Of a stretch of DNA of 64,000 bases, positions 1-10,836 are shown piece after piece (the stretch's first letter is position 1; each line of letters starts with the position of its first letter). Both the position numbers and the translations under genes were made by a program. Below the pieces are notes generated by a model that was not told where the DNA came from, ran no database searches, and saw only the letters and a program-made list of their open reading frames with translations. This DNA comes from Gigaspora margarita (Eukaryota > Glomeromycota > Glomeromycetes > Diversisporales > Gigasporaceae): the NCBI GenBank assembly GCA_009809945.1, contig WTPW01000194.1, positions 314,875-378,874 of the forward strand, written 5' to 3'.

Positions 1-17
1 ATATAAATATATATAAT

Positions 18-330
18 ATTAAATAACTTTTGATCTACTGGTCCGTTTGGAAGATTTTACTACCAAAATGTTCGTCTCAATGAGACGATTCTAACAAGCC
101 CAAAATCATTAAAATCTAATCACAGGGTCACAAGATCGCTAAGGTTTTATTATTATATATATAAATTTTAATATATATATGTATAAAAATGCAGAACCTT
201 AAAGATTTTGTGACCCTGTGATTGGATTTTAATGATTTTGGGCTTGTTAGAATCGTCTCATTGAGACGAACATTTTGGTAGTAAAATCTTCCAAAACAGA
301 CTGGTAGAAAAGAAGTTACTTAATATTAAA
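18..330. repeat. Foldback element, family A copy 1
   Basis: A long imperfect palindrome. The left arm (about 30-150) contains TACCAAAATGTTCGTCTCA and the right arm (about 205-310) is its reverse complement, around an AT-rich centre. The same arm sequence (AACAAGCCCAAAATC, TCTAATCACAGG) recurs at 49.27-49.92 kb. There is no coding content. The type resembles a non-autonomous foldback MITE; no clear target duplication could be read in the AT-rich flanks. Confidence 0.8.
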
Positions 331-887
331 TAATATATATATTATATATATATTATAGAATAAATATATACAACGCACCCTGCGATATGCTAATTCATCG
401 CACACATAAATTAATATAAGGTTAGGGTAAGGGTTAGTGTTAGAAGTTAGAATAGATAATAATATATACAAAATTTTGCAAGAAATTTTTTTTGTTAGAG
501 TGTGAAAGGTTGTTAAGAGATGAAATTTTTTGATATTACAAATTTTATAAAAATTTCTTTATTCTGTTACACAAAGAAAATTTGCACGTTACACATGATC
601 TTCAAATTTAATTGGTAGATCGTTGAGGTGTGATATACAAGCACATCACAGCGTGCGATGCCTAATTAAGTCCTATATTATATACTGTATACTAGGAAAA
701 CGGATGCCATTAGTATCCGAAGCCAAGAATAAACATCAGGCTGATCTGTGTCGATCTCTAGAGCTGATTGGCTATCATGTGTGCACGTGACTGGAATCCA
801 ACACAAAATCGTGTCTATTGCTGTACTATAGAGTCCTTGCTACGCTTCGGACAATAATGTAATATATATATTATATATATTATATAT
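331..887. other. Non-coding AT-rich spacer
   Basis: No ORF or recognisable element. It holds a degenerate telomere-like stretch at about 419-445 (GGTTAGGGTAAGGGTTAG) and some mixed-composition sequence at 650-850 that I cannot assign. Confidence 0.5.
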
Positions 888-1742
888 CAGTCATTCAATT
901 TGTCACACAATATTAAATGTAAATTTCGTCTATATGAAATTTTAAAAAATTACATATAAAATTACTATAAACTTTGAAGCAATGATGTTTCTCAACCTAC
1001 ATATTAACTTAAAATTAAATTTCGCGATTACATAGAGCAAAAGGAGGCGAATAAAAAAACCTTTCGTGCCAAGCCACAGTTCTGCCGTTTTTGCACAAAA
1101 CGAAAATGTAACTTCGCCAAAAACCAATATTTTTTGATTATAAGATGAGAAGCATATGTAAATTATGCTCTGAACAAGTTTACTTAGTCAGCGGAAGTGG
1201 GTTACCTTGTAAGAAAAATGGCTTATCTATGTACTAAAGTTAAAATTTATCATTTTTCATTGTTGAACTTTTTTTTCTTATTAGGTAACCTACTTTCAAA
1301 TGTGACGTAAAATTACATGCCGAACAACTTTGCTTAAGAGCCCAAAGTAGGTTACCTAATAAGGAAAAAAAGTTCAACAATGAAAAACGATAAATTTTAA
1401 CTTTAGTACATAGATAACCCATTTTTCTTACAAGGTAACCCACTTCCGCCGACTAAGTAAAGTTGTTTAGAGCATGATTTTACATATGTTTCTCATCTTA
1501 AAATCAAAAATATTGGTTTTTGGCGAAGTTACATTTTCGTTTTGTGCAAAAACGGCAGAACTGTGGCTTGGCATGAAAGGTTTTTTTATTCGCCTCCTTT
1601 TGCTCTATGTAATCGCGAAATTTAATTTTAAGTTAATATNTAGGTTGAGAAACATCATTGCTTCAAAGTTTATAGTAATTTTATATGTAATTTTTTAAAA
1701 TTTCATATAGATGAAATTTACATGTGACAAATCGGATGACTG
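888..1742. mobile_element. Long foldback element, about 855 bp
   Basis: The left end (CAGTCATTCAATTTGTCACA) and right end (TGTGACAAATCGGATGACTG) are inverted repeats, and the arms remain complementary almost to the centre. An inner palindrome (about 1188-1457) has arms containing GTGGGTTACCTTGTAAGAAA. The two small ORFs lying one in each arm (942-1127 minus, 1474-1698 plus) encode nearly the same peptide because they are the same arm read twice, so I do not treat them as genes. One N lies at 1640. A diverged single arm recurs at 55.38-55.56 kb. Confidence 0.8.
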
Positions 1743-2423
1743 ATATAGACGTGATCACCACCCTGACCCATGTATCCATGGTATAAATTATGTGATAAAT
1801 GGCACACCCCTAATGATAAACATCAATTTATAGTATAGCTTAACTATATTAAAAAAATGAAACACCATAGTACTAGGAACCCAGAATATTAATAACAAAC
1901 CTAATACAGGTCAATTATAAATTGGTATAACACAATCCTTCGAGATCAAACTTGTTAGTCAGAAGCTACGATTTGGATAACTGAAATTACAAAACATAGT
2001 AAAAATCAAGTCATAAACTCCTGGCAGGTTTTACTAATTATACTATGGCCTGTTGGTTGGGTGCAAATAGGTTGTCTGAGGTTAAAACTTGGAAAAAAAA
2101 AGACCATAGAGAACATGTATTCAGAGCATAGCCAACTTGGGCCACAAATAAAGTAGTCTAAATTGAATATTCATATATATAGTTATTTGAATTTACTATA
2201 CATTATATATATTATTACTTTTATTAATTAATAAAGAATCTAGACATGGTTGTAGTTATAAGACTTTAAAAAAAAACTAATATTAGCATATATAAAACTT
2301 TTTTTTTACTATTTAATCTATATTTATTTTTTAAATATTATATATAAAATTTTATACTAACAACTTTTTCTATAATATAAAGATAGATTGCTTTAGTAAA
2401 AAAAAATTTTTAAAGGGTATAAT
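1743..2423. other. Unassigned AT-rich sequence
   Basis: No ORF of substance and no repeat boundaries that I can define. It becomes A/T homopolymer-rich towards 2300. Confidence 0.4.
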
Positions 2424-2625
2424 GATATAGTAAAGTTGGGTGTTGTCAACTCCAAGTAACAGATGCAGAGTTCAAATCCCACTGAAGATGGTTTCAAAAA
2501 TTGTATATATATTATAGAACTGATCTGTGCTCCAACTAATTGAATCTTTGATCTGTAACCTGGGTGATACCAAGTTATTGAGAGCCAACTGACTTGTATA
2601 ATATTACATAGAGAAAAAAAGATGT
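2424..2625 (+). repeat. tRNA-derived SINE, copy A
   Basis: A tRNA-like head carries a B-box (GTTCAAATCC, 2470-2479) and an upstream A-box-like stretch near 2430. The body is shared with 48.94-49.12 kb (plus) and 8.24-8.40 kb (minus): a TTTCAAAA linker, then a GATCTGTNNTC-type segment and an AACTAATTGAAT-like segment. These features fit a Pol III-transcribed SINE. The family name is unknown to me. Confidence 0.65.
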
Positions 2626-3460
2626 GCAAATCCTAGGAATTAGCAAAGAAACCTGCTTGACGAGACCTGAGTGAAGAAGTATCTGACTTTTGATAGTACT
2701 GGAAAAAGGATCTTGGATGGTATATAACCAGAAGCAAACCAACAATAAAAAGGGTTAGAGGACCCTACTAACTAGACTGCTAGTGTTGTACCAGAGAAAA
2801 AGAACATGTGTTTTGGAAGCATATACCAAAAGAAGGGAGACCATATGGCATCCTAACACCAGGCTAACCAACCCTTCTGGGTCTTATAATTGGGAGTAGA
2901 GATACAACTAGAGAAAAGGATCCAGAAGAGTAACTAACTGGGTACTAGGATTGGAGAACTTTATAAGAGCTACTGTACTAGCAGGATACTAATAGAAAGG
3001 TAGTGGCTTGAGATACAGGTCAGGTTGCGATAGCATCCAAAAAGTAGCTTAAGATACAAACTGATGGCAACAGTACTACAGGTACTATTAGTGAATAGCA
3101 GTATAGAAAAAATCTAGACTAAACATGTGTATAAGATATATAAGATGCTCTAGTAGGTTTAGGCCATAGATAAAATAGTCTAAGTCTCAGAATTTGTAGC
3201 AATAAATGTAGCAATTAGTTGTAATAATCGTGAATATTGTAATAAAGTTGTTATGCTAATAAAAATAATAAGATAAGACCTTACCTTAAACATAAAAAAA
3301 AAAATTCTTATATATGCTAATATTAAAAATTTTTGTTTTTTCTTATAAACCATTTTTTTTACTAAGACAATCTATTTTTATATTTTAGAAAAAGTTGTTT
3401 AAAATAAAATTTTATACTATATAATTTGTTATTACTTATTTATTTTTAAGAAAATTGTAT
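2626..3460. other. Unassigned sequence, purine-rich part
   Basis: The 2640-3130 part is less AT-rich than its surroundings and purine-rich, with many in-frame stops on both strands. It may be an old TE body but shows no recognisable domain. The 3130-3460 part is plain AT-rich. Confidence 0.35.
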
Positions 3461-3668
3461 GTGGAGACATGTCTCCATGGCGACCCTACATATAATAGCC
3501 AATCATATTTAGGGTTAGAAAATTTTTATTTGTATTTTTGTATTATAAAAGTTAGAAAGTTTGTAGGAAATTTTAATTGGCCAATAATAAGCAACATATT
3601 ATCTAGTCATATGCTTAATTTTGATTAGCTATTTATATAAAGGGTCTCCATGGAGACATGTCTCCATA
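3461..3668. mobile_element. Short TIR element (MITE), about 208 bp
   Basis: The terminal inverted repeats are about 26 bp: GTGGAGACATGTCTCCATGG at the left and CCATGGAGACATGTCTCCAT at the right. Each TIR itself contains the perfect palindrome GGAGACATGTCTCC. The interior is AT-rich and non-coding. Confidence 0.75.
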
Positions 3669-4299
3669 AAATAACACCCTTATTTTTATATTTTACTATT
3701 TAACATTTTTAAATTTTTTTAAAAAAAATTTTTTCTACAAAATCTTACAATTTGATTGGTCAAAATCATGGGTACAACATGTTGCAGATGTGACAAATTT
3801 ATATTCTTTTTAAAAGTATAAAAGATGCTATTAAGTAAAGGTTTTTTGTGTTCTAATTAAAAGTTAAAGAAAAGGTTCTTTTGATTCTAATAGTAGTTAA
3901 ATTATCAAAATTGGCTTAGTGGATCCCAAGTATCTTGGGATCAAAACAGAGAATATAAAGATTTTTTTATATTCAAAGTGTTTGTCTTTGGAACTTGAGA
4001 ATTTTTATTCAAGATATTAGAGCTATCAGTATACTACATAGAGGCTTATTGGTATTTGTTACAAGAATGAGAATACAACTAGCCATACATATATTTTTGG
4101 TATTAAATTTAAGTGGTCTGCTCTAAGGTTCTATACTAGCTATCATACCTGCTATTCAACTACAGAGATTGCCTATTTAAACCCTCTAATTCCTGTTCTG
4201 CCTGCCAATCCATCTTGTATTACTAGTACATTGTACCAGATACTAATTATTACTCATAGAACCTAACCAGATAATTCTAGTATAGTTGTTCTTAATTGA
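3669..4299. other. Unassigned AT-rich sequence
   Basis: No gene. A small hairpin GATCCCAAGTATCTTGGGATC lies near 3922-3942. Confidence 0.4.
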
Positions 4300-4810
4300 A
4301 TCTTGGTAAAGCAGTATTGGTTCTATACAGGTATTCATTTACACTTCAGTAATTATCACTATGGCTAAGGCCAACACTTGTAAAACAAGATTTTTTTCTG
4401 TCTTCTTACCAATACCTATTTTTGCTTTTGTAAGGTTTGCTCCAACTCAATATCTACTATCACTTTTCTACTAATTCTTTTTCAATATATTTCAAACTTC
4501 CAATTCAGTTAGCCTAGAAAGGTCGATCTACTCAGCATTAGGTGCTATTATATTTTTTCCTCTTGGTATCTACTTCTGAAATATAGATTCTTATTTTCTG
4601 GTATGACTTTAGTGGCCAGGTTGGTGAACCCAATTTTTAAGACCTGCTCGTCTAGTTCTCTAGCTCTAGTTCAATACTCCAGTAGCACTATCAAGGATCT
4701 TTGCTACCTTCTTACTTAGAACTTGCCAAATAGGTTTCTATTTCTCTAGTTTCTTAAATTTGTATACCTGAAAGCTCTTATTCAAGATGATGAACCAAGG
4801 CTATAGATAA
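4300..4810 (+). pseudogene. Relic of a LINE endonuclease region
   Basis: Scattered short stretches read like an APE-type LINE endonuclease on the plus strand. Near 4588-4625 one frame gives ILIFWYDFSGQVGEPNF, resembling the GDFN motif region. Near 4770-4810 a serine-rich stretch resembles the segment before the SRIDYI motif of the LINE at 15-24.7 kb. Many stops and frameshifts interrupt it. It directly abuts the composite repeat at 4811. The identification rests on weak motif resemblance only. Confidence 0.35.
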
Positions 4811-4861
4811 TCATCTGCAAAAAAAATAGACCGATATATATCGATTACTAACCATGTGAAT

Positions 4862-5015
4862 ATATATAGGATATATGTCGATTACATACACCCCTGCCGA
4901 TTATTATCAATAGTGATAGTAATCGATATATATCTGGTTAATAGGATATATATCGATTACACACACCCCTGCTGATTATTATCGATAGTGATAGTAATCA
5001 ATATATATCAATAAA
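4862..5015. repeat. Two-copy tandem repeat, about 80 bp unit
   Basis: Two adjacent units share ATATGTCGATTACATACACCCCTGC-like and GATTATTATCGATAGTGATAG-like parts at about 4868-4940 and 4948-5015. Confidence 0.6.
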
Positions 5016-5217
5016 TATCGAATATGATATCAATTAATAATTATTATATTCACATAATCATGCTTTTTGCAAATTTTTAAACGTTTTACAGGTTTTCGCA
5101 AGTTTTCGCATTTTCTAAAATTTTTTTTTATTTATTATTATTATATATTATATTTTAAATTAAATATACAATATTCGCAAGTTTTCGCAATTTAATATAA
5201 AATTTATTTTTTTATTT

Positions 5218-6741
5218 ATTATTATATATTATATATATATATTTTTTTTTTAAAGGTGAGGTTTTGCTCATATCTTTATTGAATAATTTATATAAGAGGT
5301 TGTTTAAAGCAACTACTTAAATTGTACAGTGACAAATACATATAAATTACATGCAAGAATAAAAGCTCAGACTAATTTATCTGCGACCTAAACCTACTAG
5401 AGTGGTCAAGACTCACCTAGATTTGAATGGTTAAAATATAATTAGTGGGAATACTGTATTTGATCCACATCATGTACCAAATACTAATTTTGTGGATTGC
5501 CTGCCCTATTGGTGGGCATGTATTGTTATCTAAGTGTAACTGATCCAAAAGTCCACAGAGATAGTGGTAAGTAGGTACTATGCATTGACAGAATTTAGCC
5601 TGAGGAAAGTGATGTGTTGATAATGGTTGGGTGGCTTTGTGTTTGAGTGTAATATTGTTAGTCTTCTTCCATTGGGCGAATGTAGAACAATATGGCTTCT
5701 ATATTTGTTTGTAAACTTCCACAGTTATTTCCAGGAGGATCTTGATAACTATCTGAGAAGCTTGCTTGTAAGGGATGTTAAAAGGTTGTAGTGATTGGAT
5801 TAGAGGGACAGGAATCAGTCCTCTAATAGTAGAGAGTAGGGAGTAGGGATCTAAAGATGTGGGAGTGGGGTTAAAGGATGGGTGTGTATAGATTACTTGT
5901 ATAAGGTCAGTTAATTGACAGGATGATAGATCTGTATCTGCACTCTGTATAACTTTCGATATAGCGAGTGAATAATTTGATTAAGAAGAGAGGTATTTTG
6001 GCACGTTAGCCAGTGAGTAGGGGATGTGAGAAAGTTGCAGTGAAAGCAGTTAGGTGAGGGAAATATATTAGGAAATATGCTGTGAAAATGTGAATAGGTA
6101 GACAGGTTGTTAAGAAGGTTTTTGATTTTAAAAGATTTGAGGTGGCTTAGTTTAGGATTTGTAAAATTGTTGGAACTCTTTTAATTGTTATTAAAGTAAA
6201 GCCAGGTGGCGTTCCAATCTATAAAGTGTGAAAAATGTACCCATTCTGAGGCACATTTCTGTGAGGACCACATTGCAATGATGTGTGCCTTGCATATGTT
6301 TTTAATAAAGCGTCTGGTAGACCCTTCTACTGGGTGGTTCTCCCATTGCAGGAAGAATGAGGGGTTATAAATGTTGGCATGGTTGAAGAGTAGTTTGTAT
6401 ACACTAGAGTGGTTTCTGGCTAGGAGGTCTGCTTGGTTGTTGAAGCTATCATCTGCATGTGCTTTGACTTTATGCAAATTGAGCTTGATATTGAATGCCT
6501 GAGTAACATTCAGAAATGTATGCCAGATAGGCCAGGAGTTAAGCTTGTAGTATTTGGAAGATTGTTTGAAAATTGATTTGAGCTTGTCATATTTTGAAAT
6601 GACAGACTGAGAGTCTGTGAATATATTTATAGTAGAGTTGCATGGTACTGTTGAGATAGCTAAAAGAATGACAAGAAGTTCTGCTTTGTATAAGGAGGGC
6701 CAGTTTTGCAGTTGGGCTGCATTATTATATATTATATATAT
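5218..6741 (-). mobile_element. 5'-truncated LINE insertion with 21-bp target duplication
   Basis: The fragment (5239-6720) is read on the minus strand. It begins abruptly at 6720 inside the RNase H domain and ends with a T-run (5243-5251, the poly-A tail on the minus strand). It is flanked by an exact 21-bp direct repeat (5218-5238 and 6721-6741). Five-prime truncation, a poly-A tail and a long target duplication are the signature of target-primed reverse transcription. The direct repeat lies in low-complexity AT sequence, so its exact length is slightly uncertain. Confidence 0.75.
5915..6719 (-). pseudogene. LINE ORF2 C-terminus: RNase H plus zinc-binding tail
   Basis: Read on the minus strand, the frame open from 6719 carries RNase H motifs: KAELLVILLA (catalytic Glu), IFTDSQSV (Asp) and HKVKAHADDSFNNQADLLAR (Asp). 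The first catalytic Asp (usually TDGS) is lost to truncation. A TAA at 6181-6183 interrupts it, but the same frame continues to about 5915 with CFHCN and a following THWLTC, a Cys/His zinc-binding motif typical of the C-terminus of such elements. The single stop could come from CAA by a C-to-T change. It is 5'-truncated and cannot function. Confidence 0.8.
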
Positions 6742-7139
6742 TTTAAATATTACATATTTTATTATATATTATTATAAAAAAAATGACAAAAAAATAAAAC
6801 CAAAAAAGAATAAAACCGAAAAAAGATAACGAAAATAAAATGAAAATGAAAAAAAATAAACTATTATATTTGCTTATATTTGCTTATATTTGCTCATATT
6901 CGCTACTAAATTAAGGAATAAATAAAATAAAATAAAATTAAAAAAATAAATAAAAAGAACAAAAAATGAAAAATGAAACCAAGAAAAATAATGAAAAAAA
7001 ATGAAAACAAAAAAAATAAACTATTATATTTGCTTCTATTCGCTCATATTCACTTCTATTCGCTTATATTCGCTTATTTTTCACTAATTTCTAAAAAAAT
7101 AGTAAGTAAAAAAAAATAAAAAAAACTATTTCTCAGAAG

Positions 7140-7310
7140 TGTTAGTGTTATACCACTCGTACAAATGCAAGAGAAACAAGAAAAATTATCCCATATGACC
7201 CCGTACGCACGCAAGAGAATGAGCAAGACCACCCCATACAAATGCAAGAGAAACGAGCAAGACCACCCTATACGAATGCAAAAAAAGAAAAACAAATGGA
7301 CCACCTACAA
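7140..7310. repeat. Minisatellite, about 33-bp unit
   Basis: Imperfect units built on CCATACAAATGCAAGAGAAACGAGCAAGACCA. The homologous array is at 18490-18625. Weak repetitive ORFs on both strands are by-products of the repeat. Confidence 0.65.
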
Positions 7311-7959
7311 GAATACTAAAAATCTAAGCAATACCATCTACAAGAATACTGAGAGGCACGTTAACGACACCAGCTAGCAATAATTCCAACAATGACACCA
7401 ACAATGACATCAACTACAACACCAGTGATGACACCAACTAGAACAACACCAATGCGTTGCCTTGCGCAAAGTGTCAGAAAGTCACTATACTTCATGCCAA
7501 AAAGTGTTTTTTTGTAGAAATAAATAAAAAAAAATTAAAAAATAATAAATAAAAGAAATAATAAAAAAACAAATAAAACAAAATGATACTAAATGAAACG
7601 AAATATAACAAAAAAAAACAAAACAAACCTGAAAAACAATGTAAAAGTGATAGAAGATCTAAATTATAAACAAAAAAAATAATCAAAAATCTAATCTGAT
7701 CTTGTACTACAATCATCAAAATATTTCAAAAATATTAGTCAAACGCGCTCTTGGTATGATCCAGGATACAGATCTATTGATCTAGCTTGATTTTCCAGTC
7801 CTAAAATATTTCGAATATATTTGAAATATTAAAAAAAAAAAGAAAAAAAAAAAAAAGGGAGATAGGTCAAAACACTATGTAATCGTTAAAGATCTGTTAA
7901 TCATTATATATCATTTCAAATAATTCTGATTATAATCGATTTATAGATATATAATGATT

Positions 7960-8111
7960 TAAGGGCACCTACTTTTATCACCTGATTTCAGTTTACTAGT
8001 AGCCCCACCCCCCTACCTTCATATATGAAAATTATCAGGTGTTTATATGTAATTTCCAAAATTTTTGACCCCCCCCCCTAGAAAATTAGGTGATAAAAGT
8101 AGGCTCCCTAA
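7960..8111. mobile_element. Harbinger-like MITE (146 bp) with TAA duplication
   Basis: The element spans 7963-8108. Its TIRs are GGGCACCTACTTTTATCACC and the complement of GGGAGCCTACTTTTATCACC. It is flanked by TAA at 7960-7962 and 8109-8111. The paralogous repeat at 19511-19520 reads GATTTAATAT with a single TAA, which is the site without the insertion. A 3-bp TAA/TTA duplication and G-rich TIR ends fit the PIF/Harbinger superfamily. Confidence 0.8.
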
Positions 8112-8245
8112 TATAAAAAAAATGATATATATTGATTTAGATATATATCAATTTTTATCCAATTAATCGATATATAACGATATTTTATAATCGATATAAA
8201 ATGATTAAGTGTTATATATTGATCAATATCTATATATAAAATTTT

Positions 8246-8400
8246 CTGATGATGTATCCAACTAATTGATAAGAAGCAGTTATCAGAATACAGATCTATT
8301 TTTTCAAAGTGTTAGTAGTGGGATTTGAACCCTAGACCTGCCGCTTGAAGGGTAATAACTAACCAACTTTTCTAAGTTATCAAACCTCTAAAAATATAAG
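8246..8400 (-). repeat. tRNA-derived SINE, copy B
   Basis: On the minus strand the order is GAAAAGTTGGTTAGTTATTA (A-box-like), GGGTTCAAATCCCAC (B-box, 8318-8332), a CTTTGAAAA linker, GATCTGTATTCTGATAACTG, and TCAATTAGTTGGAT. The same order of parts occurs in the copies at 2.4 kb and 48.9 kb. Its 3' end meets the end of the composite repeat at 8245. Confidence 0.65.
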
Positions 8401-8599
8401 GAATTGCAAATTTATTATTATACAAAGTATTATAATTTATAATACTTTGTATAATAGTGAATTTGCAAGTCTTTATATTTTTTTGATTTTTAGTATTATA
8501 AAAATTTTTACTATACTGAATCTTTTTTATAATTATCATCTCTGTTTTTATATCCCTATATGATTATAATCTGATCATCTTAATTTGATTATTTTTAAA

Positions 8600-9560
8600 C
8601 CATAAACTATCCTACTACAATAATTATTTATCTCTTTTTAAATTATATCACCTATATCTATTTATATTATTGTTTTATATAGTAGTTGTATTAAGTTATA
8701 TCCTAGATCTCCAATATCTCAATTATGCCTAATTTTGATATTAAATAGACAGAACTCTAATATATCTACAAAAAGGTAAGATTTTACAAAAATTACTAAA
8801 TATAAAAAGATCAAAGCAAAAATAAGCAAACTAATTACTATAAAAGAAAATAATTTGCACAAAAAAACAAATAAGCAAACTAATATCCTATCTCTTTCTA
8901 TATATTTCAGGGTCCTAAATAGACCATGCCTAACTATTAATATATTCTTTAAAATGCTCATACTAATATTAGGCTTTATATATTATTGCAAATTTTCTAG
9001 TCTAAAGAAATGATAATATGGGAATATTAGATAGTAATAAATTAGGTATAAGACTTGAATTGAACAGAAACAGAAGAAAAAAATTCAATATTATTAAGAA
9101 AAATAAGCATTGGTAATGACAAAAAAATATTAATCTAAAGAAAATTGTAGCTAGCAAATATATAAAAAATAGTTATATTTGTTCTGCTTGTATTTTTAGG
9201 CAATGTATAAATGAATTTTTTTTATAATAAAGTCTTCTAAGTAATTTTTTTTTTATATTATATTTACTATATTGCATATGAGTTATATTGATTGGTTTAT
9301 TTGATTTATAGTTTATCTGTTATAGTAATTATCATATTAATTATATTATTTGTTATTATATATTTTTACTCTTGTTTATTATAAACCTATTTTATTTTTT
9401 TTATCTTGACTATCTAATAATCCTTTAATTTGATTTCTATTTAGAACCTATGTAGATTTTCTTATTTTTACTTACTATTTAAGTAGCTTTAACTAGTAGT
9501 TCTAATATCTTCCAACTGATTGATAGTAGTATTTGGTGCTAATTGTGTAAAAAAATGCTA
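8600..9560. repeat. Dispersed repeat R, copy 1
   Basis: Diverged direct copy of sequence at 12570-12857 plus 14350-14660. Shared landmarks include GGTATAAGACTTGAATTG, TTGATTTATAGTTTA and TTCTAATATCTTCCAACTGAT. This copy lacks the 1.5 kb block that interrupts copy 2. It is non-coding. Confidence 0.65.
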
Positions 9561-10526
9561 TACTTTAGATTTTGCTACAAATTTTTTTAATTTTTTTTTA
9601 ATATTTTTTTTTTATATCAACAATAGACCAAATTAACTTAGCTAACTTAATTTATTTGATCACAATAACTTTGGTATATGTTTTATTTACATAAATCTCT
9701 AAATGATTCTTTTTGATTTAATTTATCCTTTATTTGCATATCTTAATTTAAATTTAAGACCTTTATATTTCTGATTTGTACAAATTTGAACTAGTATAAT
9801 TACATTCTAGTAAATAAAAAACTCTAAAAACATTTTAGATCAGAAAGCCAACCCATTTTTTTTGCTACAATTGTTGCCAGTATGAACATTATGCTACCAA
9901 AATTATCTATCTATAAAGATTTATGAATGGTTACCAAATATTTATTTTTATTTAAGTTGAAACTTGATTAAGGTTCTAATTTAAATTTTTACTGAATTAT
10001 TGAATGTTTCTTCTGAATATCAAAACCTTTTTCTAGTAAAAGTCAAAATAAATACAATCCTGATTGATGAAGAATTAGAAGAAACTAAAAAAGTAATAGA
10101 TTTAAAATTTTTTAATTAAGAAGCTTTCTATTAATTACCAATCCAGATAAGATCGGCACTATAGCTATATTATTACCATATTTGGAATTAGAGATAAACA
10201 AATATATAAATAATATATTAGTAAATCTGTTTTAGGCCTAATAAAAAGTTTTTTTTATACTAAGTAAATATTATATTTGGCTCTAAGTAAAGTTGTAGAG
10301 CAGGTTCTTGTGCGTCTACCACCAAACTTTCATTAAAATCGGACTTGTAGATAAGAAGACATGAGTAAAAACGTCTTTAGAATTCTTTAAATTATATAAA
10401 AATTTTATATATACAGACCTGATCTAGATTTTGTACTATCTTGTTTATATATTTGTTTTGCCCCAATTCTAAATATAGAAATAGTGCTGATATTATCTGA
10501 ATTGGCAATTAATAAGCTTTTGGTAG
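9561..10526. other. Unassigned AT-rich sequence
   Basis: No gene. The stretch around 10238-10450 (TAAGTAAA, GTTCTTGTGCGTCTACCACC, AAATTATATAAAAATTTTATATA) reappears inverted at about 53.69-53.85 kb, so this is another old dispersed repeat. Confidence 0.45.
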
Positions 10527-10836
10527 ACTGCAACAGGACCTCAGACATCTCTTATAAAGGTCATAACTAGATTTTGGCCAATTTTGGCATAATTTGCTAA
10601 AAATAAAACTATATTTGTTTATATGACTTTTAATTTAGTAATTAGAACTGAATAAACTTTTTTGTTAGATGCATTTTATTGAGAGCTTTATTTTTAAAAA
10701 AAGGTTCATTCAAATTGGACTACTAGATACCAAAATAATTGCCAAAAACTGTTTTTTTGCTTCTCAAATTTTGGAGGTTTTTGCTAAAATGCATAATATA
10801 TGACCTCTGTACTAGATATCTGGGTTCTACTACAAC
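10527..10836. mobile_element. hAT-like MITE, family D copy 1
   Basis: The element spans 10535-10828 (294 bp), with TIRs AGGACCTCAGACATCT and AGATATCTGGGTTCT. It is flanked by ACTGCAAC (10527-10534) and ACTACAAC (10829-10836), an 8-bp duplication with one mismatch. The arms are largely self-complementary. The 72-aa ORF inside (10739-10957) runs out of the element and is not credible as a gene. Confidence 0.8.

Larger units (their letters stand above)
4811..8245. repeat. Composite AT-rich repeat, locus 1
   Basis: Shares its plan with 17567-19650. Both have, in order: ATCGAT-rich repeats, an ACGTTTTACAGGTTTTCGCA segment, ATTTGCTTNTATTCGCT repeats, a minisatellite with CAAGAGAAACGAGCAAGACC, a GTTGCCTTGCGCAA segment, a purine tract, and an ATCGATATATAACGAT-type end finishing ATCTATATATAAAATTT. 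This copy is interrupted by a LINE fragment (5239-6720) and a MITE (7963-8108), both absent from the other copy. No coding capacity is evident. It is probably a non-autonomous mobile unit, because the second copy is flanked by an 8-bp duplication. Confidence 0.7.

Noticed and set aside
942-1698. Two near-identical ORFs (61 and 74 codons) as a duplicated gene
   Set aside because: They are the two arms of one palindrome read on opposite strands. No start context, domain or independent copy supports a protein.
2424-2500. Functional tRNA gene
   Set aside because: The B-box is good but the acceptor stem and anticodon arm cannot be folded convincingly, and the same head is followed by a shared SINE body in other copies.
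7074-7377. Overlapping ORFs as a repeat protein (Lys/Arg/Asn-rich)
   Set aside because: The ORFs come from a 33-bp minisatellite that lacks stops by chance. The homologous array at 18.5 kb does not keep the same frame.
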